Made by a program: the position numbers and the translations under genes. A stretch of DNA of 64,000 bases from Methanothermobacter sp. (GTDB lineage Archaea > Methanobacteriota > Methanobacteria > Methanobacteriales > Methanothermobacteraceae): the NCBI RefSeq assembly GCF_030055425.1, contig NZ_JASFYE010000001.1:1-64000 (forward strand). Direction: 5' to 3'. Below, one piece after another: positions 17,266 through 26,422 of this stretch. The first letter of the stretch is position 1, and each line of letters begins with the position of its first letter. The notes under the pieces were generated by a model. It made no database searches, had not been told where the DNA came from, and saw only the letters and a list, made by a program, of their open reading frames with translations.

Positions 17266-18017
17266 TGGAAATGCTGGCAGTTGAGATGAGGGATGTGAAT
17301 TACCATGTGAATGGCAGGCCCATACTTGAGGATATCAACCTTGAGGTGCCTGAAGGTGAGGTCCTCGCAGTAATCGGACCCAACGGTGGGGGTAAAACAA
17401 CACTCCTGAAACTCATAACAGGACAGATAAGGCCATCTTCAGGAACTGTGAAGGTGCTGGGGAAAAATCCTGAGGATACCAGGGAAAGGATCGGATACCT
17501 CCCCCAGAGGAGTCACTTCAAGACAGATTTCCCCATAAACGTCCTCCAGACAGTCCTCATGGGCACATACAGGAGATTTGAGGCATATACAGACGATGAT
17601 AGAAAAAGGGCCCTCAGATCCCTGGAAATAGTGGGGATGCTGGATTACAGGGATAGAAAAATTGGTGAGCTCTCAGGGGGTGAGCTGCAGAGGGTTTTCC
17701 TTGCAAGGGCCATTGTACGAAACCCAGCTCTTCTCCTCCTTGATGAGCCAACTGCAAGCGTTGACCCCGCCTTCAGGACCTCATTCTACAACCTCATAGA
17801 TGGCTTGCGGGAGAGAATGACAGTTATCCTTGTATCCCACGATATCGGAACGGTCGCACAGCACGTGGACAGTGTGGCGTGCCTCAACCACAGGCTATTT
17901 GTTCATGGGACAGTGGAGGAGGCCGTCACCTGCCTTGAGGATGCATATGGCTGTCCAGTGGAACTCATAGCACATGGTATACCCCACAGGGTGCTCCATG
18001 AACACAGGGAGGGGTGA
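17262..18017 (+). CDS. Metal ABC transporter ATP-binding protein
   Basis: A 251-residue cytoplasmic ATPase powering metal uptake. Walker A GPNGGGKTT is near residues 39-47, the signature LSGGELQRV near 138-146, Walker B LLLLDEPTASVDP near 157-169, and the switch His lies in VSHDIG. Overlaps the binding-protein gene by 4 bases and the permease gene by 4 bases, so one operon. The start could be the GTG at 17262 or the ATG at 17265 or 17271. Confidence 0.93.
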   Translation: MMEMLAVEMRDVNYHVNGRPILEDINLEVPEGEVLAVIGPNGGGKTTLLKLITGQIRPSSGTVKVLGKNPEDTRERIGYLPQRSHFKTDFPINVLQTVLMGTYRRFEAYTDDDRKRALRSLEIVGMLDYRDRKIGELSGGELQRVFLARAIVRNPALLLLDEPTASVDPAFRTSFYNLIDGLRERMTVILVSHDIGTVAQHVDSVACLNHRLFVHGTVEEAVTCLEDAYGCPVELIAHGIPHRVLHEHREG

Positions 18018-18829
18018 TTGCCGTGCTTGAGATCCTAGAGTACCAGTTTATGAGGAACGCTGTGGTTGCAGCGGTACTTGTCAGCATAGCCTGCGGTATA
18101 GTTGGAAGCTACGTTGTGACCAAGAGGATAGTCTCAATAAGCGGAGGTATATCACATGCGGCATTTGGTGGCGTGGGGCTGGGGTACCTCCTGGGTATGA
18201 ATCCGGTGACAGCGGCCATCCCCTTCACCGTTGCAGCCGCTCTCCTTATGGGTAAAATCACAAGGAAAACAGATATAAGTGAAGATACCGCGATAGGCAT
18301 GCTCTGGTCAGCTGGTATGGCCCTGGGTATACTGTTCGTGAACCTCAGCCCTGGTTATGCCCCGGATCTTTTCAGCTACCTCTTCGGCAACATCCTCATG
18401 GTAAGCAGCGCAGACCTCTGGACCATGCTCGTCCTTGACCTCATCATAATAGCAAGTGCCCTCCTTTTCAACAGGGAATTTGTGGCGCTCTGCTTCGATG
18501 AGGAGTACGCAGAGGTCCTTGGTGTGCCTGCTGACACCTTTTACCTTTACCTGCTTTCACTGGTGGCCATAAGTGTCGTTGTACTCATAAAGGCAGCGGG
18601 CATAATACTTGTGATGGCACTGCTCACGGTTCCAGCGGCTGTTGCAAGGGACTTCAGTACAGATATGGGTGACATAATGATTAAGGCCTCAATCACAGGC
18701 ATATTTGCAGCCATACTGGGCCTATGGGTTTCCTACTGGTTCAATATCTCATCAGGAGCCATCATAGTCCTTATCCTCACACTTCTATTTGGCGCGGCCC
18801 GGATACTGAAGTCCCTGAGGAGTTCATAA
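18014..18829 (+). CDS. Metal ABC transporter permease
   Basis: A 271-residue ABC-3 family permease with about eight hydrophobic segments (for example VVAAVLVSIACGIVGSYVVT and AAGIILVMALLTVPAAVA). SISGGISHAAFGGVGLGYL is the characteristic cytoplasmic loop near residue 42. GTG start overlapping the ATPase stop. Completes a three-gene uptake operon opposite the NikR-type gene. Confidence 0.92.
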   Translation: MIAVLEILEYQFMRNAVVAAVLVSIACGIVGSYVVTKRIVSISGGISHAAFGGVGLGYLLGMNPVTAAIPFTVAAALLMGKITRKTDISEDTAIGMLWSAGMALGILFVNLSPGYAPDLFSYLFGNILMVSSADLWTMLVLDLIIIASALLFNREFVALCFDEEYAEVLGVPADTFYLYLLSLVAISVVVLIKAAGIILVMALLTVPAAVARDFSTDMGDIMIKASITGIFAAILGLWVSYWFNISSGAIIVLILTLLFGAARILKSLRSS

Positions 18830-18844
18830 GATCTATGATCCTAC

Positions 18845-18930
18845 CAAAAAATACAAAAAATAGATAAAACCCGGGATTCGCAGCAAGCATATCAAAAAAT
18901 ACATTAAAGAATTAGATGAAACCCTAGATT
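18845..18930. repeat. Imperfect direct repeat upstream of Sm-like gene
   Basis: CAAAAAATAC followed by AGATAAAACCCGGGATT (18845-18877) recurs as CAAAAAATAC and AGATGAAACCCTAGATT (18893-18930), offset about 48-53 bases. The second copy ends at the ATG of the next gene. AT-rich DNA with no hairpin of note. Confidence 0.5.
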
Positions 18931-19137
18931 ATGAAGTGCGGATCAGACCTCAGGGATACACTGAAATCAGCAATCGGTGACTACCTCAGCATCACACTCA
19001 TAACCGGGAAGACGTACTACGGTGAGGTCAAGAGGGTTGAAACCGATTATCTGAGTCTAGAACTGAAATTAAGGGGTGGTAAAACAACCACCACAGTCAT
19101 AATACCCCTTGCGCATATTGTGACGATCACCCTCTAG
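18931..19137 (+). CDS. Small Sm-like fold protein
   Basis: A 68-residue protein: a short N-terminal helix ([10 protein letters not shown]), then a five-strand pattern ([47 protein letters not shown]) with G/Y positions like Sm1/Sm2 motifs of Hfq/LSm proteins. RNA binding is plausible but not shown by sequence. It overlaps the 3' end of rpiA (opposite strand) by about 11 bases. Confidence 0.5.
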   Translation: MKCGSDLRDTLKSAIGDYLSITLITGKTYYGEVKRVETDYLSLELKLRGGKTTTTVIIPLAHIVTITL

Positions 19138-19804
19138 GCCTGAGAATCTCAACACCACCCTCAGTCCCCGCGATAACCATATCAGCAAGGCCTGCGAAGA
19201 TACCATTCTCCACGACACCCGGTATACTGTTGAGCTCCACCTCAAGGTCTGCAGGGTCATCAATAACACCGAATGATGCGTCAAGGACAAAGTTACCGTT
19301 ATCTGTTACAATGGGGCCGTCCTTCCCCTCACATGACCTGAGGGTTACAGTGGCCCCCATGGACTCGAGCCTCACCATAACGGGTCTGCAGGCTGCAGGG
19401 ATGACCTCAACAGGGAGAGGAAATGCGCCCAGCCTATCAACAAGTTTTGATTCATCCACTATAACTATGAAGCGCCCTGCAGATGAGTCAACTATCTTCT
19501 CAAGTGTATGGGCAGCCCCACCCCCCTTTATAAGGTTGAATTGAGGGTCCACCTCATCTGCGCCGTCAACAGCCACATCGACGTCGTGTTCTGCAAGACT
19601 TGTGACCCCTATACCTGACTCTGCTGCAAGTAACATTGACTGGTAAGATGTGGGGACACCCATAACCTCCAGTTCCTCCTCCCTGACGCGCCTTCCAAGT
19701 TCCACTATGAAGTGGTGGGTTGTTGAACCGGTGCCGAGTCCGACGATATCCCCATCCTTTATCTCCTCAACCGCCCTTAGGGCGGCCATCCTCTTGAGAT
19801 CCAT
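19127..19804 (-). CDS. rpiA: Ribose-5-phosphate isomerase A
   Basis: Interconverts ribose-5-phosphate and ribulose-5-phosphate. The 225-residue protein has [20 protein letters not shown] and [12 protein letters not shown], the RpiA substrate and catalytic regions. ATG start at 19804, normal length. It follows the UPF0179 and egsA genes on the same strand with short gaps. Confidence 0.95.
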   Translation of the reverse strand: MDLKRMAALRAVEEIKDGDIVGLGTGSTTHHFIVELGRRVREEELEVMGVPTSYQSMLLAAESGIGVTSLAEHDVDVAVDGADEVDPQFNLIKGGGAAHTLEKIVDSSAGRFIVIVDESKLVDRLGAFPLPVEVIPAACRPVMVRLESMGATVTLRSCEGKDGPIVTDNGNFVLDASFGVIDDPADLEVELNSIPGVVENGIFAGLADMVIAGTEGGVEILRPRG

Positions 19805-19817
19805 TGTAGACTCCCAT

Positions 19818-20261
19818 TCATTTTTTATTCAGGGGTTTCAAAAGAACCCTTCTCAGTTCATGACCGCCAGGGCACTGTTTTCCAGGTTTTCCAAGATTTT
19901 TTACAATCCTGCACCTGTCACCATCCCTGATGCCCTCAGGGAAACATAGATCATGCATGCTGCACTCCAGGTCACATTCAGGAAAATCGAATGAAATCAC
20001 TGATCCTTCAAATGCTCCCTTTGCGTCTATGAGTGCCTCGACAGTGGATTTTTCAACCTCAATTACCTTCACCTTCTCTCCAAGGTGAACAGGGCACTTC
20101 TGGTACCTGTCCTTAACATCGGTTATCCTGTAGAGCCTCCCCTCCTCGAGGGGTCCTATGCATGTCGACCTGAACCTGCAATCCTCACATTCCTCTGCAG
20201 GTCCGCAGAAGAGGAACCTTGACCCCTTCCTTGCAAGTTTTTCGCCAATAAGAGTTATCAA
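19818..20261 (-). CDS. UPF0179 cysteine-rich protein
   Basis: A 147-residue archaeal protein of unknown function that I recognise as UPF0179. Eleven or so cysteines in groups ([11 protein letters not shown] then [31 protein letters not shown]) strongly suggest metal or iron-sulfur binding. No membrane segment. Starts directly after the stop of egsA, so cotranscribed with it. Confidence 0.8.
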   Translation of the reverse strand: MITLIGEKLARKGSRFLFCGPAEECEDCRFRSTCIGPLEEGRLYRITDVKDRYQKCPVHLGEKVKVIEVEKSTVEALIDAKGAFEGSVISFDFPECDLECSMHDLCFPEGIRDGDRCRIVKNLGKPGKQCPGGHELRRVLLKPLNKK

Positions 20262-21305
20262 TCATATCACTTCCGTTATCTTTGCAAGCCTTTCAGCGGC
20301 CTCGCGGGTTAAACCTCTGTCTCCAAGGATTGTGTATCTTTCCTTTCTGATAGTGTGGGCCAGTGTAAGTGCCTCTATGATGTATTCAGGGTCGATGCCA
20401 AGTTCGGCTGCTGTTGTTGGGGCGTTTATCCTTGCCAGGGCATCCCTTATGAACCTCCAGTCCCCGCCGTGGAGGTGCATCATCATTATTGTCCCCACCC
20501 CGCACTGTTCTCCGTGAAGTGCAGGTTCGGGTGCCACCATGTCAAGGGCGTGGCTGAACTTGTGCTCCGAGCCACTTGCAGGCCTACTGCTCCCTGCTAT
20601 GCTTATTGCTATGCCGCTGCTTATGAGTGACTTCACAGCTAGCCTTGCACTCTCCTCAAGACCCTCTTTTATGGCGTCGGCAGAGTTTATAATCATTTTG
20701 GCTGTCATGAGTGAAAGTGCAGCTGCTGATTCACTGTACCTCTCATTAAGAAGCCTGTGGGCAAGTTTCCAGTCCATTATGGCCGTGTAATTGGATATTA
20801 TATCTGCACAGCCTGATGCAAGGAGCCTGAAGGGGGCCTTACTTATTACCTCAGTATCTGCTATCACACCGATTGGTGAAGAGGCCTCAAGGGATGCTGT
20901 GCCCTCACCGTTCCTTATGGATGCCCTGGGGGAGGCTATCCCATCATGGGATGCCGCTGTGGGCACACTTATGAAGTGCACGCCCTCAAGCGTGGCGGCC
21001 ATCTTCGCAACATCGATAACCTTACCCCCACCCACACCAAGCACAAGGGAGGTGCCGTTGAGGCCATCCTGGACCTGGGACACCGAGGCCATGGTGGCAT
21101 CCCCAACCGTGACCTGGTCAACCTCGAATCCAGCACCCTGCAAACTCTCAATTGCCGTCTCACCGGCAATTTTAAGGGTTCTGGGGCCCGTCACCACCAT
21201 AACCCTTCCCTCGAATCTGAGGTCACTGCATATCCTCCCGGTATCCTCTATAACACCGGGCCCTGTGTGTATCTCCCTTGGTAGCTGAATTTTCCTTGGA
21301 TCCAT
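20262..21305 (-). CDS. egsA: sn-Glycerol-1-phosphate dehydrogenase
   Basis: Makes the sn-glycerol-1-phosphate backbone of archaeal ether lipids from dihydroxyacetone phosphate with NAD(P)H. 347 residues, with the nucleotide-binding [31 protein letters not shown] (substrate and metal Asp), and the metal ligands in [10 protein letters not shown] and [14 protein letters not shown] start; full length. First gene of the egsA-UPF0179-rpiA run. Confidence 0.95.
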   Translation of the reverse strand: MDPRKIQLPREIHTGPGVIEDTGRICSDLRFEGRVMVVTGPRTLKIAGETAIESLQGAGFEVDQVTVGDATMASVSQVQDGLNGTSLVLGVGGGKVIDVAKMAATLEGVHFISVPTAASHDGIASPRASIRNGEGTASLEASSPIGVIADTEVISKAPFRLLASGCADIISNYTAIMDWKLAHRLLNERYSESAAALSLMTAKMIINSADAIKEGLEESARLAVKSLISSGIAISIAGSSRPASGSEHKFSHALDMVAPEPALHGEQCGVGTIMMMHLHGGDWRFIRDALARINAPTTAAELGIDPEYIIEALTLAHTIRKERYTILGDRGLTREAAERLAKITEVI

Positions 21306-21439
21306 GTTAACCCTCTGATGGAGTATATTATTTAAGTAGGAGTAATAAAATAATTTTTGATTGGTGTTTATCTCCAGAGGAAAATATACTTTTGCAGAAA
21401 TTTATCAGAAAAGACCCTAACTGTTATCATGGTGAAAAA

Positions 21440-22837
21440 ATGACAGAGTTCAGTGAATGGTTCCACAATATTTTAGAGGAAGCTGAGATTATAGATCAGA
21501 GGTATCCGGTCAAGGGTATGCATGTATGGATGCCCCATGGATTCAGGATAAGGAAAAACACCCTCAATATCCTGAAGAGGATACTTGACAGGGACCATGA
21601 GGAGGTTCTCTTCCCGCTTCTTGTACCTGAGGATGAACTGGCAAAGGAGGCCATACACGTAAAGGGCTTCGAGGACGAAGTTTACTGGGTTACACATGGG
21701 GGCCTCAGCAAGCTACAGAGGAAACTGGCCCTCAGGCCCACAAGTGAAACCGTCATGTACCCCATGTTCGCACTCTGGGTCAGGTCACACACGGATCTAC
21801 CCATGAGGTTCTACCAGATAGTTAACACCTTCAGGTATGAGACAAAACATACAAGGCCTCTGATAAGGGTACGTGAGATAACAACCTTCAAGGAGGCCCA
21901 CACAATACATGCAACCGCCGAGGAGGCAGAGGAACAGGTTGAAAGGGCCATAGAGATCTACAGGGAATTCTTTGACTCCCTGGGAATCCCATACCTCATA
22001 ACAAAGAGGCCCCCGTGGGACAAATTCCCTGGCTCAGACTACACGATGGCCTTTGACACCCTCATGCCCGACGGCAAAACCCTCCAGATAGGAACCGTCC
22101 ACAACCTCGGGCAGACCTTTGCAAGGACCTTCGAGATAAAATTTGAAAACCCCGAGGGTGAGCATGAGTACGTCCACCAGACCTGTTACGGCTTATCAGA
22201 CAGGGTCATAGCCTCGGTTATAGCTGTCCATGGGGATGAATCAGGTCTATGTCTACCCCCCGAGGTTGCAGCCCACCAGGTGGTTATAGTGCCTGTTATC
22301 TTCAAGAAGGCCGCTGATGAGGTCATGGAGACCTGCAGGGACCTCAGGGATAGGCTTGAGGATGCAGGTTTCAGGGTGCACCTTGATGACCGTGACCTCC
22401 GGGCAGGGAGGAAGTACTATGAATGGGAGATGCGCGGCGTCCCCCTGAGGGTTGAGATAGGGCCAAGGGACCTTGAAAATAATTCCGCGGTCATCTCCAG
22501 GCGGGACACCGGTGAGAAGATAACAGCAGACCTTGACGGTATCCAGGACACCCTCAGGGATCTCATGGCTGACATTCTCGAAAACCTTAGGAGAAGGGCC
22601 TGGGAGAGGATGGAATCAGAGATCCGTGAGGCAGGGACCATAGAGGAGGCCAGGAACATAATAGAGGAGAAAATGGGCATAATATCCTTCATGTGGTGCG
22701 GTGATGAGGAGTGCGGCATGGATGTTGAGGAGAAGGTCCGGGTGGATATCCTTGGGATACAGGAGGGTGGAAGCGGTAAATGCATGAACTGTGGTAGAGA
22801 CGCCCCCTACAGGGCATACCTTGCCAGAACCTACTAG
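21440..22837 (+). CDS. proS: Prolyl-tRNA synthetase (archaeal/eukaryotic type)
   Basis: Charges tRNA-Pro. The 465-residue class II synthetase has motif 2 ([16 protein letters not shown]), TFKEAHT and the archaeal C-terminal zinc-binding domain (WCGDEECG, then KCMNCG) ending in the conserved Tyr. The ATG at 21440 ([18 protein letters not shown]) is chosen because it matches family N-termini; an upstream codon at 21392 would add 16 unlikely residues. Confidence 0.96.
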   Translation: MTEFSEWFHNILEEAEIIDQRYPVKGMHVWMPHGFRIRKNTLNILKRILDRDHEEVLFPLLVPEDELAKEAIHVKGFEDEVYWVTHGGLSKLQRKLALRPTSETVMYPMFALWVRSHTDLPMRFYQIVNTFRYETKHTRPLIRVREITTFKEAHTIHATAEEAEEQVERAIEIYREFFDSLGIPYLITKRPPWDKFPGSDYTMAFDTLMPDGKTLQIGTVHNLGQTFARTFEIKFENPEGEHEYVHQTCYGLSDRVIASVIAVHGDESGLCLPPEVAAHQVVIVPVIFKKAADEVMETCRDLRDRLEDAGFRVHLDDRDLRAGRKYYEWEMRGVPLRVEIGPRDLENNSAVISRRDTGEKITADLDGIQDTLRDLMADILENLRRRAWERMESEIREAGTIEEARNIIEEKMGIISFMWCGDEECGMDVEEKVRVDILGIQEGGSGKCMNCGRDAPYRAYLARTY

Positions 22838-22849
22838 ATGGGAGATTGG

Positions 22850-23551
22850 ATGAACGCAAGAATCCTTCTTGTCATCAGCCTGATATTCATCTTCGCATTT
22901 CTGAGCGGAGGGATAGGCTACATCACACTGGGAGGTCCCGACCTTGCATCGGCCGTCAGCGATGGTAGTGCAGAGGTGATACAGAAGGGGAGCGCCGGTG
23001 ACGTTCCGAATACTGTGGAAATAAGGAACACAGGAAATAAACCTGTACGGGTTGACAGCGGCACCCTCCTGGCCTCAAATACCTCGGGTGACCTTGTAAT
23101 TGCCACAGGAACCCATGTGAGTCCCGGCTCTGCAGAGGATGTTCCCGCGTACTCGGTAGAACCCGAGGAGAGGACATTACAGGGGGTTAAACTGGAACCC
23201 GCCGGTAAAGCCCCGGCGCTCATGGTGGAGGTCCTCTCATCATCGAACCCCGCGGATCCGGCTGAGGCGTTCACCACACAGCTCAAGCTCTGGGTGCTTG
23301 CAAGGGGCGATGAACTCAACATATACCGTGGAGAGGTTTACGCCATGGTTAAAAAGAGGGATATGCGGTTCTACCAGCTGAGGGAGAACATCACAGCGGT
23401 GAGGTCAGGGCTCATGGATGAGTACGGGCTCACCGAGGAACAGCTCTCAGAGCTTAACATCACCAGCCCGATCCTCAACCAGACAGAAAGTCCCTTTAAA
23501 CTGTTCTCGGTACTTGATGCCCTGAAGAACCAGATCGGAGCAAGACAATGA
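22850..23551 (+). CDS. Membrane-anchored extracellular hypothetical protein
   Basis: Unrecognised. 233 residues with one N-terminal hydrophobic anchor (ILLVISLIFIFAFLSGGIGY), then an outside domain that starts with a beta-rich stretch like a CARDB/NEW3 fold (VEIRNTGNKPVRVDSGTLLA) and ends in a helical tail containing NIT sequons. Start ATG 22850 with GGAG just upstream. It overlaps cofC by 4 bases, so it is cotranscribed with proS and cofC, but a functional link is not evident. Confidence 0.55.
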   Translation: MNARILLVISLIFIFAFLSGGIGYITLGGPDLASAVSDGSAEVIQKGSAGDVPNTVEIRNTGNKPVRVDSGTLLASNTSGDLVIATGTHVSPGSAEDVPAYSVEPEERTLQGVKLEPAGKAPALMVEVLSSSNPADPAEAFTTQLKLWVLARGDELNIYRGEVYAMVKKRDMRFYQLRENITAVRSGLMDEYGLTEEQLSELNITSPILNQTESPFKLFSVLDALKNQIGARQ

Positions 23552-24219
23552 AGACCTGCGCCATAATACCGGTTTCAAGGTTTGCACATGCAAAGACGCG
23601 GCTATCCCCCACACTTTCACCATCAGAACGGGAGGGTCTGCTCAGGGCCATGCTGATGGATGTTTCAGAGGCCCTCAGGAGACACGTTGACCGTGTGCTG
23701 GTTATCAGTGCAGATGCAGATGTCCTTGAATACGCATACAGCCTTGGAGTCGATATACTTGAGGAGAAGGGCCGGAAGGACCTCAACGGTGCCCTTGAAC
23801 AGGCTGCCGAGTTCTGCATACCAGAATTTGAGAGGGTCATGATAACACCCTCAGACATACCCCTCATAGGGAAAACCGATATCACTGAACTCCTCCACAG
23901 GGCATCCCACTTTGATGTTGTTATAGCCCCTGCCAAGGGTGGGGGGACCAACACCCTGATATTCAGGCCGGGGTCCATGAGGTTGAGGTTCGGTGACTGC
24001 AGCTTCTTTGAGCATGTGAGTGAAGCTGAGAGTAGGGGTCTCAGCGTCTCCGTGTATGACTCATTCTACCTTTCACTGGATGTTAACACAGCAGAGGACC
24101 TCGGGGAGATAATACTCCATGGAGAGGGGACCCATGCAAGGGAGTACCTCAGAAAGCTCAGTTTCACTGTGAGGCCCTCAAGGGGTTCTGACAGGCTTGA
24201 GGTTTCAAGATCATTCTAG
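23548..24219 (+). CDS. cofC: 2-Phospho-L-lactate guanylyltransferase
   Basis: Activates 2-phospholactate with GTP in coenzyme F420 synthesis. The 223-residue protein begins MKTCAIIPVSRFAHAKTRLS, the nucleotidyltransferase loop of CofC, and has ITPSDIPLI and APAKGGGTN for metal and nucleotide binding. Overlaps the preceding gene and is 8 bases from thiD. Confidence 0.93.
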   Translation: MKTCAIIPVSRFAHAKTRLSPTLSPSEREGLLRAMLMDVSEALRRHVDRVLVISADADVLEYAYSLGVDILEEKGRKDLNGALEQAAEFCIPEFERVMITPSDIPLIGKTDITELLHRASHFDVVIAPAKGGGTNTLIFRPGSMRLRFGDCSFFEHVSEAESRGLSVSVYDSFYLSLDVNTAEDLGEIILHGEGTHAREYLRKLSFTVRPSRGSDRLEVSRSF

Positions 24220-24227
24220 GTGAGACC

Positions 24228-25007
24228 ATGATGGCACTTTCAATCGCTGGTTTTGATCCATCAGGTGGGGCAGGGATCCTAGCCGATATCAAGACATTCT
24301 CTGCCCTTGGAGTTTACGGTGCAGGGGTTATAACCGCACTCACTGCCCAGAACGTGGGGAGGGTTTCGGGTGTAATGGCCGTGCCCCCCGAATTTGTCGC
24401 CGAGCAGATCGACCTTGTGATGGAGGACCTGGATATAGTGCACGCCAAGACCGGTATGCTCTACAGTGAGGAGATAGTGCTGACCGTTGCAGAGAAGATC
24501 AGGGAGTATGAACTGGAGGTTGTGGTGGACCCTGTGATGGTGGCGGCCTCAGGAGGCAGCCTATCTGCAGGTGGTTTTTCTGATGCGCTTAAAGATCATC
24601 TGCTCCCTGAGGCACTTATAGCAACACCCAATGTTGCAGAGGCAGAGAGGCTCTCAGGGGTCTCCATAAGGACCCTGGATGATGCGGTGAGGGCCGCGGT
24701 GGTCCTGGGTGAAATCTGCGATGTTATAATAACAGGAGGCCACCTGGGCGGTAATAATGTGATCTGCATTGACGGTGACGTGTCTGTGCTTGAGGGTGAA
24801 CTGGTAGAGAGCAGGAACACCCATGGAAGCGGCTGCTCATTCTCAGCTGCAACCACCGCATACCTTGAGGCGGGTCTTGAACTGGCTGATGCCCTGAGAA
24901 AGGCCGGGGACTTTGTAAGGGAGGCCATAAGGCACGGGCACCACGGCACCCTAAACCAGTTCTGGATGTACGGTGAAAGGGTTAGTGCTGAAGACCTGAA
25001 GGACTGA
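24228..25007 (+). CDS. thiD: Hydroxymethylpyrimidine/phosphomethylpyrimidine kinase
   Basis: Phosphorylates HMP and HMP-P in thiamine synthesis. 259 residues with ribokinase-fold hallmarks: SIAGFDPSGGAGILADIKTF at the N-terminus, VVDPVMVAASGG, and the NTHGSGCSFSAATTAYL catalytic end. A stand-alone ThiD without the ThiN domain often fused to it in archaea. ATG-ATG start after GGTGAG. Confidence 0.94.
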   Translation: MMALSIAGFDPSGGAGILADIKTFSALGVYGAGVITALTAQNVGRVSGVMAVPPEFVAEQIDLVMEDLDIVHAKTGMLYSEEIVLTVAEKIREYELEVVVDPVMVAASGGSLSAGGFSDALKDHLLPEALIATPNVAEAERLSGVSIRTLDDAVRAAVVLGEICDVIITGGHLGGNNVICIDGDVSVLEGELVESRNTHGSGCSFSAATTAYLEAGLELADALRKAGDFVREAIRHGHHGTLNQFWMYGERVSAEDLKD

Positions 25008-25318
25008 TTCAGAAAAGTTTCATATTTTATTTCTATTACAAAAGCTGTAGAAGCTACCTGTTTATCTCCAGAAAGGCAGCAGCATATCATTCCAGATACC
25101 GTCACTCTTTTTCATGGAAAAACTGAAAAATTTCACCTTCTTATTCATCAAAGTACTGATTCATCCCTCAAAAAATTATTTACTCAGAAGTAATTTACCT
25201 GAGTAAACTAAATTTATTCAGTTCAGTGAACCGGAATAAGTCAATAGGTCATGGAACCGGGATGAGAAGGGTGGGGTGAGAATCAGAAGAAAAAAACCCT
25301 GATCTAAACAGGAAATAA
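25008..25318. other. Convergent intergenic region (thiD / purA)
   Basis: 311 bases between the stops of thiD and purA, AT-rich, with T-rich stretches on both strands that can terminate both genes. It holds a nested palindrome (listed separately) and two similar GAACCGG-centred sequences (near 25230 and 25255). No ORF of note. Confidence 0.5.
25179..25207. repeat. Nested inverted repeat
   Basis: TTTACTCAG (25179-25187) is perfectly inverted as CTGAGTAAA (25199-25207). Inside the 11-base spacer GTAA-T-TTAC forms a second palindrome. It lies between convergent genes, so it is not placed as a conventional operator. Confidence 0.7.
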
Positions 25319-26341
25319 TTAGAGCAGCTCATCCCTGAGGTCAATGGTATCCTCGAGGGATGGACCCGTGGATATTATGGTGACTGGCACCCCAGTTTCG
25401 GATTCTATTTCCTCTATGAAACGTTTCACTTCGGCTGAGAGGTCAGAGTACTCCCTGACACGTTCACATTGAGGGTAGAGTCTGTCGACACAGGTAACAG
25501 CGATCTGTGTTGCCCCGTTAATCATGCAGGATTCCCTGGCCATCTCCATGTCAAACAGGCCAATCCTCCTTCTTCTCCCTGTGACTGTCCCGTACTCCTC
25601 AAGGCCGAGCTCTTCTGCCTCCTCCTGGCTGATCTCAGTCGGGAAGGGGCCCTCACCAACCCTTGTGATGTATGATTTGAAGACCGCTATGACCTCATCA
25701 ACCCTTGTGGGTCCAATACCCACATCGGCCGCGGCTGTGCTTGCGGTGGTGTCCTTGCTTGTAACATAGGGGTATGTGCCGTAGTAGAGTGAAAGGCCGA
25801 ACCCCTGGGATCCCTCCACAAAGACGTCCTCCCCCTCATCAAGGGCCTCGTTGACCTCCAGGGGGACGTCTGTAAGGAAATCCTCCAGTTCACTCACCTC
25901 ACGCGCAAGTTTCGCTGTCCTCATGACGCGGTCTGCATTGGCGGGTCCGCATCCTGTACCCGTGCTCCCTATCTTCTTGGAGAGGTAACTGGATGACTGG
26001 TCCTGCTCCTTGTGCTTCTTCTCTATTATGGCGCACCTGTAGTCGACACCTGTCCTCTCTGCCACACTGTACTTTGAGAGGTACTCCATTTCATGGAGGA
26101 AGACCTCAGGGTCAACCAGGACCCCGGCACCTATGAGGAGCCTTGCATCCTCATGGAAGAAACCTGAGGGTGTGAGGCGGAGCCCGTACTTATCACCCCT
26201 GAATTCCACTGAATGGCCCGCGTTGGGTCCCACCCCTGCCCTTGCTATTATTGATGGCTTGTCATTGTAACATAGATAGGTTATGCATTTACCTTTACCT
26301 TCGTCACCCCATCCTCCTCCAACTAAAACGGTGCACGTCAT
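25319..26341 (-). CDS. purA: Adenylosuccinate synthetase (short archaeal form)
   Basis: First step from IMP to AMP, using GTP and aspartate. 340 residues, the compact archaeal length. GTP/IMP loop [26 protein letters not shown] with the catalytic His, and [15 protein letters not shown] are present. ATG at 26341. Single gene, 81 bases downstream of the AAA ATPase gene on the same strand. Confidence 0.95.
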   Translation of the reverse strand: MTCTVLVGGGWGDEGKGKCITYLCYNDKPSIIARAGVGPNAGHSVEFRGDKYGLRLTPSGFFHEDARLLIGAGVLVDPEVFLHEMEYLSKYSVAERTGVDYRCAIIEKKHKEQDQSSSYLSKKIGSTGTGCGPANADRVMRTAKLAREVSELEDFLTDVPLEVNEALDEGEDVFVEGSQGFGLSLYYGTYPYVTSKDTTASTAAADVGIGPTRVDEVIAVFKSYITRVGEGPFPTEISQEEAEELGLEEYGTVTGRRRRIGLFDMEMARESCMINGATQIAVTCVDRLYPQCERVREYSDLSAEVKRFIEEIESETGVPVTIISTGPSLEDTIDLRDELL

Positions 26342-26422
26342 ACTGATTCTCCTTAAAATTTCTGCCTCTCATATATTAAGGGGTATGCAATAAAAGTTTT
26401 TCCCAAAGTGCCACTGGGTTAC

